DNA of 64,000 nucleotides, from assembly GCF_009720825.1 (NCBI RefSeq), contig NZ_WNKY01000014.1:1-64000 (forward strand), read 5' to 3'. Numbering within the stretch: the stretch's first letter is position 1; each line of letters starts with the position of its first letter. The stretch comes from Duganella radicis. Its GTDB lineage: Bacteria > Pseudomonadota > Gammaproteobacteria > Burkholderiales > Burkholderiaceae_D. Positions 25,593-36,738 of this stretch are shown here, in pieces. The notes under the pieces were generated by a model, which made no database searches, had not been told where the DNA came from, and saw nothing but the letters and a program-made list of their open reading frames with translations. The translations under genes were made by a program, and so were the position numbers.

Positions 25593-26402
25593 GTGCTGGA
25601 CACAATCGACTGGTCGCGTCCGTGGTACGAATCGGTACGCGACGCGGCCGGCCGCTTGTCCGCGCAAGAGCACTTCCGCGATAGTTTCAGCAAGCAGGCC
25701 GCCGCACTGGGCCTGCGCAATCACCTCGGCCTGCCGCTGTCTTTCGTGCCGCAGGAGGATCTGCCGGAAGGTACGGCCTACGAGGAACACATCGGCGCCA
25801 CCGGTTGCGTGCCCACGCGCGACAACCTGCATGACTTCTTCAACGGCCTTGTGTGGCTGGCCTTCCCGCGTATCAAAGTCCAGTTGAATGCCTTGCAAGC
25901 GGCGCAGATCGCGCAGGATGGCGTCGGCAAATCGCGCGGCCCGGCACGTGACGGCGCCACCATCTTCGATGAAAACGCCGCGTTGCTGGTAGTGCGCGAT
26001 AACGCGGACGGCCATGCGCTGATTGATGCGCTGGGCGAACACCGCTGGCATGAGGCCTTCGTTGAGCGCCGCGCGCAGTGGGGGGCAGCCGAGGCTCAGA
26101 CATGGCTGTTCGGCCACGCGCTGATGGAAAAGCTGGTCGCGCCGCGCAAGGCTATCACCGCACACACGCGCATCGTGCTGGCCAGCGAAGACTTCTTCAC
26201 GCTGGACCACACCGCGCGCCGCGCATGGATAGACGCCACCGTCGCGCGGCAGCTGGCCGACGAGGGCCTGAGCACCGCCGGCTTCACGCCGATGCAGGTG
26301 CTGGGCGTGCCGGGCTGGTGGCCCGGGCAGGACGAGGCCTTCTACGCGGATGCAACGGTGTTCCGTCCCAAACGGGCCGTCCCAAGCGGGCAGCCGCAGT
26401 AA
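25593..26402 (+). CDS. DUF3025 domain-containing protein
   Basis: This 269-aa protein begins with a GTG 3 nt after pyrC. It matches the uncharacterised DUF3025 family: FVPQEDLPEGTAYEEHIGAT, then VPTRDNLHDFFNGLVWLAFPRIK, LNALQAAQI and DENAALLV. The family is confined mostly to beta/gammaproteobacteria and has no assigned biochemical role. Conserved His/Asp (RDNLHDFFNGLVW) could form an active or metal site, but this is conjecture. It is soluble, with no signal peptide. Position after pyrC suggests co-transcription only. Confidence 0.85.
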   Translation: MLDTIDWSRPWYESVRDAAGRLSAQEHFRDSFSKQAAALGLRNHLGLPLSFVPQEDLPEGTAYEEHIGATGCVPTRDNLHDFFNGLVWLAFPRIKVQLNALQAAQIAQDGVGKSRGPARDGATIFDENAALLVVRDNADGHALIDALGEHRWHEAFVERRAQWGAAEAQTWLFGHALMEKLVAPRKAITAHTRIVLASEDFFTLDHTARRAWIDATVARQLADEGLSTAGFTPMQVLGVPGWWPGQDEAFYADATVFRPKRAVPSGQPQ

Positions 26403-26454
26403 AATAATCCCGATATCAACTCAATCGCCGCCGACGCGGCAGAAAGCGCACGCC

Positions 26455-27450
26455 ATGACGCAGCCAATCCGCTGGGGTATTCTGGGCACCGGCAAAATCG
26501 CCAAAGCCTTCGCCACCGCTTTGCAGGACACGCCCGACGCAAAACTGGTCGCCGTTGCTTCGCGCTCTGTGGATAGCGCTACCAGCTTCGGCCAGCAATA
26601 TGGCGCCGAGCGTTTTCACGGCAGCTATCAGGCGCTGGCCGATGATCCGGATGTGGATGTGATTTACATCGCCACGCCGCACCCCATGCACCACGAGAAC
26701 GCGCTGATGTGCCTTAACGGTGGCAAGGCGGTGCTGGTGGAGAAGTCGTTCACCATGAATCGCCGTCAGGCCGAGGACATCATCAACCTCGCGCGCGCCA
26801 AGAAATTGTTCGTGATGGAGGCCATGTGGACGCGCTTCATGCCATCCGTGGTGGAGGCCAAGCGCATCGTCGACAGCGGCGAGATCGGCAAGCCGGCCAA
26901 CGTGACCGCCGATTTCGGCTTCACTTCGGACGCCGGTCCGGAGCACCGCCTGTTCGCGCCGGAGCTGGGCGGTGGTGCGCTGCTGGATCTGGGCATCTAC
27001 CCGCTGTCGATGGCGTCGTTCTTCCTGGGGGGCGTCACTGGCGTGAAGGCGCAGGCGGAAATGACCGCCACCGGCGTCGATATGCAAACCGCGTTCACAC
27101 TGTCGCACCAAGGTGGTGGCGTGTCGTCCTGCGCGTGCAGCCTGCGTTCGCGCACGCCGACCGAATTGACCATCTCAGGCGAAAAGGGATTCGTGCGTCT
27201 GCACGACCGCTTCCACAACACCGACAAGGTCACCGTCACGCTGGTGAACGGCACCTCGCGCGAGGAGCGCACCCTGAATCTGCCGAAAAGCGGCAACGGC
27301 TATACCCACGAAGCGCAGGAAGTCGGCCGCTGCATCCGCGCGTGCCTGATCGAAAGCCCGGTGATGCCACATGCCGAGACGCTAGCCATCATGGGCACGC
27401 TGGACGATATCCGCGCGCAGATCGGCCTGCGCTACCCAGCCGACGCCTGA
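26455..27450 (+). CDS. Gfo/Idh/MocA family oxidoreductase
   Basis: The protein has 331 aa. The start at MTQPIRWGILGTGKIAKAF places the GxGxxA NAD(P) fold at the N-terminus; an upstream in-frame extension overlaps the previous gene and is rejected. The family EKP-type motif reads VLVEKSFTMN, with the catalytic-region Lys, and is followed by VMEAMWTRFMP and the GGALLDLGIYPLSMA C-terminal domain signature. These motifs are typical of dihydrodiol dehydrogenase/glucose-fructose oxidoreductase-like members that act on sugars or diols. The physiological substrate is unknown. Confidence 0.9.
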   Translation: MTQPIRWGILGTGKIAKAFATALQDTPDAKLVAVASRSVDSATSFGQQYGAERFHGSYQALADDPDVDVIYIATPHPMHHENALMCLNGGKAVLVEKSFTMNRRQAEDIINLARAKKLFVMEAMWTRFMPSVVEAKRIVDSGEIGKPANVTADFGFTSDAGPEHRLFAPELGGGALLDLGIYPLSMASFFLGGVTGVKAQAEMTATGVDMQTAFTLSHQGGGVSSCACSLRSRTPTELTISGEKGFVRLHDRFHNTDKVTVTLVNGTSREERTLNLPKSGNGYTHEAQEVGRCIRACLIESPVMPHAETLAIMGTLDDIRAQIGLRYPADA

Positions 27451-27518
27451 GGGCCGCAAGCGCGGTCGGCGCGAACTGGTTACAATCCCGTGATATGAAT
27501 TGAATAACGGGGGATACC

Positions 27519-28730
27519 ATGCGCGCCAACGACCGCACACTCACCTTGAAAAACGTGCTGCTCGCCACCGGCGTCGTCCTGACGCTGGCGATGGGCGTGC
27601 GCCACGGTTTCGGCTTCTGGCTGCAACCGATCTCCCAGGCCAACGGCTGGACGCGCGAGACCTACTCGCTGGCGCAGGCCATGCAGAACCTGATGTGGGG
27701 CGCTTTCGGCCCGTTTGCCGGCATGGCGGCGGACCGCTTCGGCACCATGCGTGTGGTGCTGGTAGGCGCGGTCTGCTACGCGGCCGGCCTGGCGTGGATG
27801 GCGCTGGTGACGCAGCCTGCCTTGTTCGTGCTTGGCACCGGTGTGCTGGTCGGCCTTGGCCTGGCCTGCACCGCGTTCGGCGCGGTGAGCGGCATCATCG
27901 GCCGCGTGGCGCCGCCGGAAAAGCGTTCCTGGGCGTTCGGCATTTCGGGCGCGGCCAGCTCCTTCGGCCAGTTCATGATGATGCCGATCGAGCAGCAGCT
28001 GATTTCCGCCGTCGGCTGGCAGAACGCCTTCTACATACTGGGCGCCTTGATCCTGCTGCTGATGGTGCCGATGGCTTTCTATCTGCGCGAGCCTTCGGTG
28101 GAGCATGCGCACGGTCCACAGCAAAGCGTCCGCGAAGCGGCCAGCGAGGCGCTGGGCAACCGCTCCTTCCTGTTCCTGGTGGCGGGCTATTTCGTGTGCG
28201 GCTTCCAGGTGGTGTTCATCGGCGTGCACTTGCCCGCTTACCTGAAGGATCAGGGCATCGGCAATCCAAGCGTGGCGGTGCTGGCGCTGGCGCTGATCGG
28301 CTTGTTCAACATCTTCGGTTCCTACTATGCGGGCAAGCTGGGTGGGCGCTTTCCGAAACGCTATCTGCTGTCGGCGATTTACTTCTCGCGTGCGGTGGTG
28401 ATTTCGCTGTTCCTGCTGGCGCCATTGATGCCGCTGACGGTGTACCTGTTTGCGGCGGCGATGGGCGTGTTGTGGCTGTCCACCGTACCGCTCACCAACG
28501 GCATCATCGCCGGCGTGTTCGGCGTGAAGCATATGTCGATGCTGGCGGGGATCGTGTTCTTCTCGCACCAGCTGGGCAGCTTCCTTGGTGTGTGGCTGGG
28601 CGGCTACCTGTACACCACTACCGGCAGCTACAACATCGTGTGGGGCATCGCGATTGCGCTGGGTGTGATGTCCGGCCTGATTAACCTGCCGATCAACGAG
28701 CGTCCGCTGGTCCGCGCACAGGCGGCATGA
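27519..28730 (+). CDS. MFS transporter (monocarboxylate/oxalate-like)
   Basis: This 403-aa protein has twelve predicted membrane helices. The start is supported by GGGGG six bases upstream of the ATG. The loop 2-3 motif (GPFAGMAADRFGTMRVV, equivalent to GxxxDRxGRR) and its half-repeat (YAGKLGGRFPKRYLL) identify the major facilitator superfamily. The arrangement resembles the oxalate/formate-monocarboxylate antiporter subgroup. A TACAAT box at 27481-27486 may be its -10. The last codons overlap the 40-aa ORF that follows. Confidence 0.9.
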   Translation: MRANDRTLTLKNVLLATGVVLTLAMGVRHGFGFWLQPISQANGWTRETYSLAQAMQNLMWGAFGPFAGMAADRFGTMRVVLVGAVCYAAGLAWMALVTQPALFVLGTGVLVGLGLACTAFGAVSGIIGRVAPPEKRSWAFGISGAASSFGQFMMMPIEQQLISAVGWQNAFYILGALILLLMVPMAFYLREPSVEHAHGPQQSVREAASEALGNRSFLFLVAGYFVCGFQVVFIGVHLPAYLKDQGIGNPSVAVLALALIGLFNIFGSYYAGKLGGRFPKRYLLSAIYFSRAVVISLFLLAPLMPLTVYLFAAAMGVLWLSTVPLTNGIIAGVFGVKHMSMLAGIVFFSHQLGSFLGVWLGGYLYTTTGSYNIVWGIAIALGVMSGLINLPINERPLVRAQAA

Positions 28731-28849
28731 TCATGAAAACCTGGCTGCTGCGCGCCGCCATCGCCGCTGTGCTGGCGGTGGGGTTCGCAGCTTACCTGAC
28801 GCCGGACTTCGTAGTCGATCTGGCCAACCGCATCTACCTTTGCTTCTAA
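28727..28849 (+). CDS. 40-aa hydrophobic small protein coupled to the MFS gene
   Basis: The ATG overlaps the MFS stop codon (ATGA). A second in-frame ATG at 28733 is an alternative start (38 aa). The product has a basic N-terminus (KTWLLR), a hydrophobic helix (AAIAAVLAVGFAAYL) and a short tail ending YLCF. It could be a single-pass membrane protein or a small secreted peptide. No family is recognised. The tight coupling and intact reading frame right up to the adjoining inverted repeat argue that it is real. Confidence 0.55.
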   Translation: MIMKTWLLRAAIAAVLAVGFAAYLTPDFVVDLANRIYLCF

Positions 28850-28850
28850 T

Positions 28851-28931
28851 CCGGGGTCAGTTCTTGCAATCCAACACGAGGTCAGCCGGAATATGGTTGA
28901 GCCCGTGTTGGATTGCAAGAACTGACCCCGG
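28851..28931. repeat. Perfect 28-bp inverted repeat filling a convergent intergenic gap
   Basis: The left arm (28851-28878) begins CCGGGGTCAGTTCTTGCAAT and ends CCAACACG. The right arm (28904-28931) is its exact reverse complement, beginning CGTGTTGG. A 25-nt loop separates them. It occupies all but three bases between the 40-aa ORF stop and the recG stop. The size, GGGGTCAG termini and position suggest a REP/MITE-like element; it could also terminate both convergent transcripts, though it lacks T-runs. Confidence 0.85.
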
Positions 28932-28933
28932 GT

Positions 28934-31000
28934 TTAGACTTTGAGGAATTCCTCGCGGCCGCCCAGCCAGCGGGTGAGGTGGGCTTCGACGGTAGCGGCT
29001 TTTTCGGGCGTGTCGGCGTGCAGCAGGTCGTGGGCGACGTCGCGCGCCTGATCCACCAGCCAGCCGTCGGTTTCCAGATCGGCGAAACGCAGCATGGCCT
29101 GGCCGGACTGGCGCGAGCCGAGGAATTCGCCGGGGCCACGTATCTCCAGATCGCGGCGGGCGATTTCGAAGCCGTCCGTGGTTTCACGCATGGTCATCAG
29201 GCGTTGCTTGGCGACGTGGCCCAGCGGGCTTTGGAACAGCAGCAGGCACACCGATGCCGCCGAGCCCCGGCCCACGCGTCCGCGCAGCTGGTGCAGCTGC
29301 GACAGGCCGAAACGCTCGGCGTGTTCGATCACCATCAGCGACGCATTCGGCACGTCGACGCCAACCTCGATCACGGTGGTGGCAACCAGCACCTGCATTT
29401 CGTTGGCGCTGAACGCGTCCATCACCACCTGTTTTTCGGCGGGCTTCATGCGGCCGTGCACCAGGCCAACATTCAGGTCCGGCAGGGCTTCCGCCAGCAG
29501 GGTGTGCGTCTCGGTCGCGGTTTGCAGTTGCAGCGCTTCCGATTCCTCGATCAGCGGGCAGACCCAGTAGACCTGACGGCCCTCCAGCGCAGCGGCATGT
29601 ACGCGTTCGATCACTTCGTCGCGGCGGTTCTGGTCGATGGCGCGCGTGACAATCGGGCTGCGGCCCGGCGGCAACTCGTCGATCACCGATACCTCAAGGT
29701 CGGCGTAGTAGGTCATGGCCAGCGTGCGGGGGATCGGCGTTGCGGACATCATCAGCTGGTGCGGCACCGCGCCTTCCACGCCTTTGTTGCGCAAGGACAG
29801 GCGCTGGCCGACCCCAAAGCGGTGCTGTTCATCGACGATGGCGAGGCCAAGGTTTTCGAACGTCACCACATCCTGCAACAGCGCGTGCGTGCCCACCACC
29901 AGTCGTGCCTCGCCGGATTCGATCATGTCGTAGGCGGCCTGCTTTTCCTTTTTCTTCAAGCTGCCGGTCAGCCATGCGACCTTCACGCCCAAGGGTTCCA
30001 TCCATGCGGCGATCTTGCGGAAGTGCTGTTCGGCCAGGATTTCGGTCGGCGCCATCAGCGCGGCCTGGTAGCCGCTGTCGATCGCCTGTGCGGCGGCCAG
30101 CGCAGACACCACGGTCTTGCCGCTGCCTACGTCGCCTTGCAGCAGGCGTTGCATGGGATACGGCTGGCGCAGGTCGGCGCTGATTTCGGCCAGCACGCGT
30201 TTTTGCGCGCCGGTCAGCTTGAAGGGCAGGGCCACCTGCAGGTCGCGCGACAGGACGCCCACCTTGGTCAGCGCCGGTGAACCCTTGGCGCGGCGCGCGC
30301 GCTGGGCCCGTTTCAGCGACAGCTGCTGCGCCAGCAACTCGTCGAACTTCACCCGTGTCCACGCGGGATGCGAACGGTCGGCCAGCGCGTGTTCGTCCAC
30401 CTGCTGCGGCGGATAGTGCAACAGCTTCACCGCCGGCTCAAGATCGGACAGCTGGAGCTGGCGGCGCACCTCGGCCGGAATGGTGTCGGTCCAGTCGACC
30501 CGTTTCATCGCCTCGCCGATCGCGCGGCGCAGCACCGGCTGCGACAGGCCTTCGCCGGCCGGATATACGGGCGTCAGGGAGGTCGGCAGCGGCGCACCCT
30601 CGTTCACCACCTTGTAGGCCGGGTGCACCATCTCGGCGCCGAAGAAGCCGTGCTTCAACTCCCCGCGCGCGCGCACCCGCGTGCCCTCGGCCAGCTGCTT
30701 GACCTGGCTACCGTAGAAATTCATGAAACGCAGCTGCAAATCGCCGGTGCCGTCGCTGATGTGCACTAAAAGTTGGCGGCGCGGCTTGTAGGCGATCTCG
30801 TTTTTTGTGACTACGCCCTCAACTTGCGACGTGTCGCCACCATGCAGCCGGGCTTCTTCGATGGTGATGACCTGTGTTTCGTCTTCGTAGCGCATGGGCA
30901 GGTGCAGCACCAGGTCCATATCGGTGTGCAAGCCCAATTTGGCCAGTTTGGCCTCTGCGCTGACGGTTTTTTTGGCGGTTTTCGACGGTGAAACAGGCAT
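28934..31000 (-). CDS. recG: ATP-dependent DNA helicase RecG
   Basis: This 688-aa superfamily 2 helicase remodels stalled replication forks and Holliday junctions. An N-terminal wedge/OB domain (GVVTKNEIAYKPRRQLLVHIS) precedes the motor. Helicase motifs include Walker A (GDVGSGKTVVSALAA), motif II DEQH (LAIVDEQHRFGVGQR), motif III (LMMSATPIPRTLAM) and motif VI (QLRGRVGRGS). The C-terminal TRG-like segment GPGEFLGSRQSGQAMLRFADL is present. It lies divergent from queA with a 71-bp gap. Confidence 0.96.
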   Translation of the reverse strand: MPVSPSKTAKKTVSAEAKLAKLGLHTDMDLVLHLPMRYEDETQVITIEEARLHGGDTSQVEGVVTKNEIAYKPRRQLLVHISDGTGDLQLRFMNFYGSQVKQLAEGTRVRARGELKHGFFGAEMVHPAYKVVNEGAPLPTSLTPVYPAGEGLSQPVLRRAIGEAMKRVDWTDTIPAEVRRQLQLSDLEPAVKLLHYPPQQVDEHALADRSHPAWTRVKFDELLAQQLSLKRAQRARRAKGSPALTKVGVLSRDLQVALPFKLTGAQKRVLAEISADLRQPYPMQRLLQGDVGSGKTVVSALAAAQAIDSGYQAALMAPTEILAEQHFRKIAAWMEPLGVKVAWLTGSLKKKEKQAAYDMIESGEARLVVGTHALLQDVVTFENLGLAIVDEQHRFGVGQRLSLRNKGVEGAVPHQLMMSATPIPRTLAMTYYADLEVSVIDELPPGRSPIVTRAIDQNRRDEVIERVHAAALEGRQVYWVCPLIEESEALQLQTATETHTLLAEALPDLNVGLVHGRMKPAEKQVVMDAFSANEMQVLVATTVIEVGVDVPNASLMVIEHAERFGLSQLHQLRGRVGRGSAASVCLLLFQSPLGHVAKQRLMTMRETTDGFEIARRDLEIRGPGEFLGSRQSGQAMLRFADLETDGWLVDQARDVAHDLLHADTPEKAATVEAHLTRWLGGREEFLKV

Positions 31001-31071
31001 ATGGCGTAAAATAGAGGGTTGGCCGCCGGTATTGTAAGGCCTACCGTATTTTTGTTTAACAGAGTCCGACC

Positions 31072-33239
<2,168 letters not shown>

Positions 33240-33310
33240 AAGTCCTGACGCCGTGCGGCCAGTGCTAGAATACAGCGCTGTTTTTTAAACTATAGATATC
33301 GGAGTCACCT

Positions 33311-33643
33311 GTGTTCTTCATTTCCAACGCTTACGCCCAATCCTCGACCGACATCCTGGGCTCGTCCAGCTTCCTGGGCCAATATGGTTTCCTGATTCTG
33401 ATGTTCGTGGCCATGTACTTCCTGATGATCCGTCCTCAGCAGAAGCGCGCCAAGGAGCAAAAGGCCATGATGGAAGCGCTGGCCAAGGGCAATGAGGTGG
33501 TCACCGCCGGTGGCGTGCTGGGCAAGATCACCAAGATCTCCGACCTGTACGTGACCCTGGAAATCTCCAGCGGCGCCGAACTGGTGGTGCAAAAGAACTC
33601 GATCACGATGGTGCTGCCGAACGGCACGCTGAAGAGCCTGTAA
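33311..33643 (+). CDS. yajC: Preprotein translocase subunit YajC
   Basis: This 110-aa single-pass inner-membrane protein associates with SecDF. It starts with GTG (33311), with GGAG six bases upstream. The hydrophobic span YGFLILMFVAMYFLMI is followed by the family hallmark RPQQKRAKEQKAMMEAL and a small beta domain (GNEVVTAGGVLGKITKI). The 71-bp gap after tgt may hold a promoter (CTAGAATAC). A hairpin with four T follows the stop. Confidence 0.95.
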   Translation: MFFISNAYAQSSTDILGSSSFLGQYGFLILMFVAMYFLMIRPQQKRAKEQKAMMEALAKGNEVVTAGGVLGKITKISDLYVTLEISSGAELVVQKNSITMVLPNGTLKSL

Positions 33644-33650
33644 TTCCCCC

Positions 33651-33675
33651 GGCCCGCACACGATGCGGGCCTTTT
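33651..33675 (+). terminator. Hairpin with T4 between yajC and secD (attenuator or partial terminator)
   Basis: GGCCCGCA-CACGA-TGCGGGCC is a perfect 8-bp stem followed by TTTT, just 7 nt after the yajC stop and 28 nt before secD. The T-run is short, so partial read-through into secD is expected. Confidence 0.75.
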
Positions 33676-33702
33676 GACGTCTACACTGAACGTTAGAGCT
33701 AT

Positions 33703-35565
33703 ATGAATCGTTATCCAGTCTGGAAATATATCGTGATCGCGGTTGCGATCCTGTTGGGCGCGCTGTTCACGGTGCCGAACTTCTTCGGCCAGTCGCCGGC
33801 GGTGCAGGTCACCAGCGGCAAGTCGACCGTCAAGATGAGCGCCGACATGACGGCCAAGGTGGCCGATGTGCTGGCCAAGGCCGGCATCGCCAACCAGGGC
33901 CTGGCCTTTGACGGCAGCGGCAATTACGCCTCCGTGCGCGTGCGCTTCGCCACCCCGGACATCCAGTTCCAGGCCAAGTCGGTGCTGGAAAAAGGCTTGA
34001 ACGCCGATCCGGAAGATCCGACCTATCTGGTCGCGCTGAACCTGCAAGAAGACACGCCGCAATGGATGCAGTCGCTGCACGCGCTGCCGATGTACCTCGG
34101 CCTCGACTTGCGCGGCGGTGTGCACTTCCTGATGCAGGTGGATAGCAAGGCCGTGCTGGCCAAGCGCATCCAGGGCATCCAGGCGGCGGCCCGCGCTGCG
34201 CTGCGCGACAAGAATGTGCGTCACGCCGGCATCGAGCTGGTCGGCAATACCGTGGAAATCAAATTCCGCGACGACGCCACCCGCCAGAAAGCCAAGGATG
34301 TGCTGTCCGGCCAGATCGCCGACCTGAACTTCGTCGACGCCGGCGAAGGCAGCGAGCTGAAAACCGTGGTCAGCCTGAAGCCGGCCGCGCTGAAGCAAAC
34401 CATCGACGATGGCGTGAAGCAGAATATCTCGACCCTGTCCAAGCGTGTGAACGAGCTGGGCGTGGCCGAGCCTATCATCCAGCAGCAAGGCCCGGACCGC
34501 ATCGTGGTTCAGCTGCCGGGCGTGCAGGACGTGGCGCGTGCGCGGGCCGTGATCGGCCGCACCGCGACGCTGGAAGTGCGCATGGTGGATGAATCGATCA
34601 CCCCGGGCACCGAGTTGACCGCGGCGATTCCATTCAACTCGGAACTGTTCACCGTGGGCAAAGGCGTGCCGGTGGTGCTGCTGAAGGACGTGGTGCTGAG
34701 CGGCGAATACATCTCCAGCGCCGTGGCCAGCTTCGACCAGAACCAGCAACCGGCCGTGGGCATCGACCTGAACGGCGACGGCGGCCGCCGCATGCGCGAC
34801 GCCACCCGCGACCGCGTGGGCAAGAAGATGGCGATCGTGCTGAAAGAGAAGGGCAAGCCTGAGGTGCTGTCGGTGGCGACCATCCAGAGCGAACTGGGCA
34901 GCCGCTTCCAGATCACCGGCATGGGCAACGCCGAGAATTCGGCCGAGCTGGCGCTGCTGCTGCGCTCCGGCGCGCTGTCGGCGCCGATGGAAGTGATCGA
35001 GGAACGCACCATCGGTCCTGCGCTGGGCGCCGAGAACATCAGCAAGGGTATCCACTCGACGCTGTACGGCTTTGCCGCCATCGCGATCTTCATGATCGCG
35101 TACTACATGATCTTCGGTTTCTTCAGCGTGTTCGCGCTGGCGTGCAACCTGCTGTTCCTGCTGGCGATTCTGTCGCAGATGCAGGTGACGCTGACCCTGC
35201 CGGGCATGGCCGCTATCGCGCTGGCGCTGGGTATGGCGATTGACTCGAACGTGCTGATCAACGAGCGTATCCGCGAAGAGCTGCGCGGCGGCGCCACGCC
35301 GCAGGCCGCGATTGCCGCTGGCTTCGACCGCGCGTGGGCGACGATTATCGACTCCAACGTCACCACGCTGATCGTCGGTGTGGCGCTGTGGGTGTTCGGT
35401 TCCGGTCCGATCCGCGGCTTCGCCGTGGTGCACACGCTGGGTATTCTGACCTCGATGTTCTCCGCCGTGTTCGTGTCGCGCGGTGTGGTCAACCTCTGGT
35501 ACGGCCGCAAGAAGAAACTGCAATCGATCGCCATTGGTACCGTCTGGGTACCGGGCCAGAAATAA
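33703..35565 (+). CDS. secD: Protein translocase subunit SecD
   Basis: This 620-aa inner-membrane protein uses the proton motive force to help pull secreted proteins through SecYEG. The N-terminal helix (IVIAVAILLGALFTVPNFF) is followed by a large periplasmic domain containing LGLDLRGGVHFLMQVD (the D1/SecDF signature). Five C-terminal helices include the charged TM4 motif (GMAIDSNVLINERIREEL) conserved in SecD/RND proteins. It is joined to secF with a 15-nt gap. Confidence 0.97.
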   Translation: MNRYPVWKYIVIAVAILLGALFTVPNFFGQSPAVQVTSGKSTVKMSADMTAKVADVLAKAGIANQGLAFDGSGNYASVRVRFATPDIQFQAKSVLEKGLNADPEDPTYLVALNLQEDTPQWMQSLHALPMYLGLDLRGGVHFLMQVDSKAVLAKRIQGIQAAARAALRDKNVRHAGIELVGNTVEIKFRDDATRQKAKDVLSGQIADLNFVDAGEGSELKTVVSLKPAALKQTIDDGVKQNISTLSKRVNELGVAEPIIQQQGPDRIVVQLPGVQDVARARAVIGRTATLEVRMVDESITPGTELTAAIPFNSELFTVGKGVPVVLLKDVVLSGEYISSAVASFDQNQQPAVGIDLNGDGGRRMRDATRDRVGKKMAIVLKEKGKPEVLSVATIQSELGSRFQITGMGNAENSAELALLLRSGALSAPMEVIEERTIGPALGAENISKGIHSTLYGFAAIAIFMIAYYMIFGFFSVFALACNLLFLLAILSQMQVTLTLPGMAAIALALGMAIDSNVLINERIREELRGGATPQAAIAAGFDRAWATIIDSNVTTLIVGVALWVFGSGPIRGFAVVHTLGILTSMFSAVFVSRGVVNLWYGRKKKLQSIAIGTVWVPGQK

Positions 35566-35580
35566 TCAGGGGCACTGAGC

Positions 35581-36603
35581 ATGGAATTTTTCCGCATTAA
35601 AAAAGACATCCCGTTCATGCGCCACGCGCTGGTGTTCAACGTCGTTTCGGCGTTGACCTTCGTCGCGGCCGTGTTCTTCCTGCTGCATCGCGGCCTGCAC
35701 CTGTCGGTGGAATTCACCGGCGGCACGGTGATGGAGCTGCGCTACCAGCAGGCGGCGAATCTGGAACGGATACGTCACACGCTGGAAAGCATCGGCTACG
35801 AGCAGCCTGAGGCCACCGGCTTCGGCACCGCGCACGACGTCATGCTGCGTCTGCCGGTGGTGAAGGGCATCACGCCGAAGGACGCTTCGGTGCAGGTGTT
35901 CGACGCGCTGTGCAAAGCTGAAAGCGGCAGCCTGAAGCAGATCGACACTGTGACCGCCAAGGGCGAGCACGTGGTCAAGCAATCGTGCGCGGGCGCTGGC
36001 GATGTCGAACTGGTGTCCTTGCAGAAGGTGGAGTTCGTCGGTCCGCAGGTGGGCGACGAGCTGACCCAGAATGGCCTGAACGCGCTGGTGATGGTGGTGA
36101 TTGGCGTGATGATCTACCTGGCTGTGCGCTTCGAGTGGAAGTTCGCGGTGGCGGCGATTATCGCCAACCTGCACGACGTGGTGATCATTTTGGGCTTCTT
36201 CGCCTTCTTCCAGTGGGAGTTCTCGCTGACCGTGCTGGCTGGCGTGCTGGCGGTGCTGGGTTACTCGGTGAATGAATCGGTGGTGATCTTCGACCGTATC
36301 CGCGAAAACTTCCGCAAGCAGCGCAAGGCGTCGGTGCAGGAAGTGATCGACAACGCGATCACCTCGACCATCTCGCGTACCATCATCACCCACGGCTGCA
36401 CGCAGATGATGGTGTTGTCGATGCTGTTCCTGGGCGGTCCCACGCTGCACTTCTTCGCCATGGCGCTGACCATCGGTATTTGCTTCGGCATCTACTCCTC
36501 GGTGTTCGTGGCCGCCGCCGTCGCCATGTGGCTGGGCGTGAAGCGCGAAGACTTGATCAAGCCGATCAAGGAAAAAGACGAAACGGACGGCGCAGTCGTC
36601 TAA
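35581..36603 (+). CDS. secF: Protein translocase subunit SecF
   Basis: This 340-aa partner of SecD contains the periplasmic signature HLSVEFTGGTVMELRY and the conserved GYSVNESVVIFDRIREN in TM4. Six hydrophobic helices are seen. It forms the SecDF complex with the upstream gene and with YajC. It ends the operon; a long-stem terminator with seven T follows. Confidence 0.97.
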   Translation: MEFFRIKKDIPFMRHALVFNVVSALTFVAAVFFLLHRGLHLSVEFTGGTVMELRYQQAANLERIRHTLESIGYEQPEATGFGTAHDVMLRLPVVKGITPKDASVQVFDALCKAESGSLKQIDTVTAKGEHVVKQSCAGAGDVELVSLQKVEFVGPQVGDELTQNGLNALVMVVIGVMIYLAVRFEWKFAVAAIIANLHDVVIILGFFAFFQWEFSLTVLAGVLAVLGYSVNESVVIFDRIRENFRKQRKASVQEVIDNAITSTISRTIITHGCTQMMVLSMLFLGGPTLHFFAMALTIGICFGIYSSVFVAAAVAMWLGVKREDLIKPIKEKDETDGAVV

Positions 36604-36625
36604 AGACAAGCCGGTTTCACCGGTG

Positions 36626-36685
36626 GCCCTCTCCAGCCTGAACGCGCTCAAGATCGTGCTCAGTGCGGGAGAGGGCTATTTTTTT
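36626..36685 (+). terminator. Terminator of the queA-secF operon
   Basis: A 9-bp stem GCCCTCTCC / GGAGAGGGC encloses a 33-nt loop and is followed by TATTTTTTT. The loop contains AGCCTGAACGCGCTCA, which is almost the same sequence as the apex of the terminator at 60461-60508. Confidence 0.8.
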
Positions 36686-36738
36686 GTTTGTTGGCCCGCC
36701 TCAAACCGCAGGGCATGGTGCAGCCGTAGACTGGACGG

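Noticed and set aside
33436..35523. 695-aa frame antisense to yajC-secD
   Set aside because: Shadow of secD; the sense strand has an unambiguous SecD.
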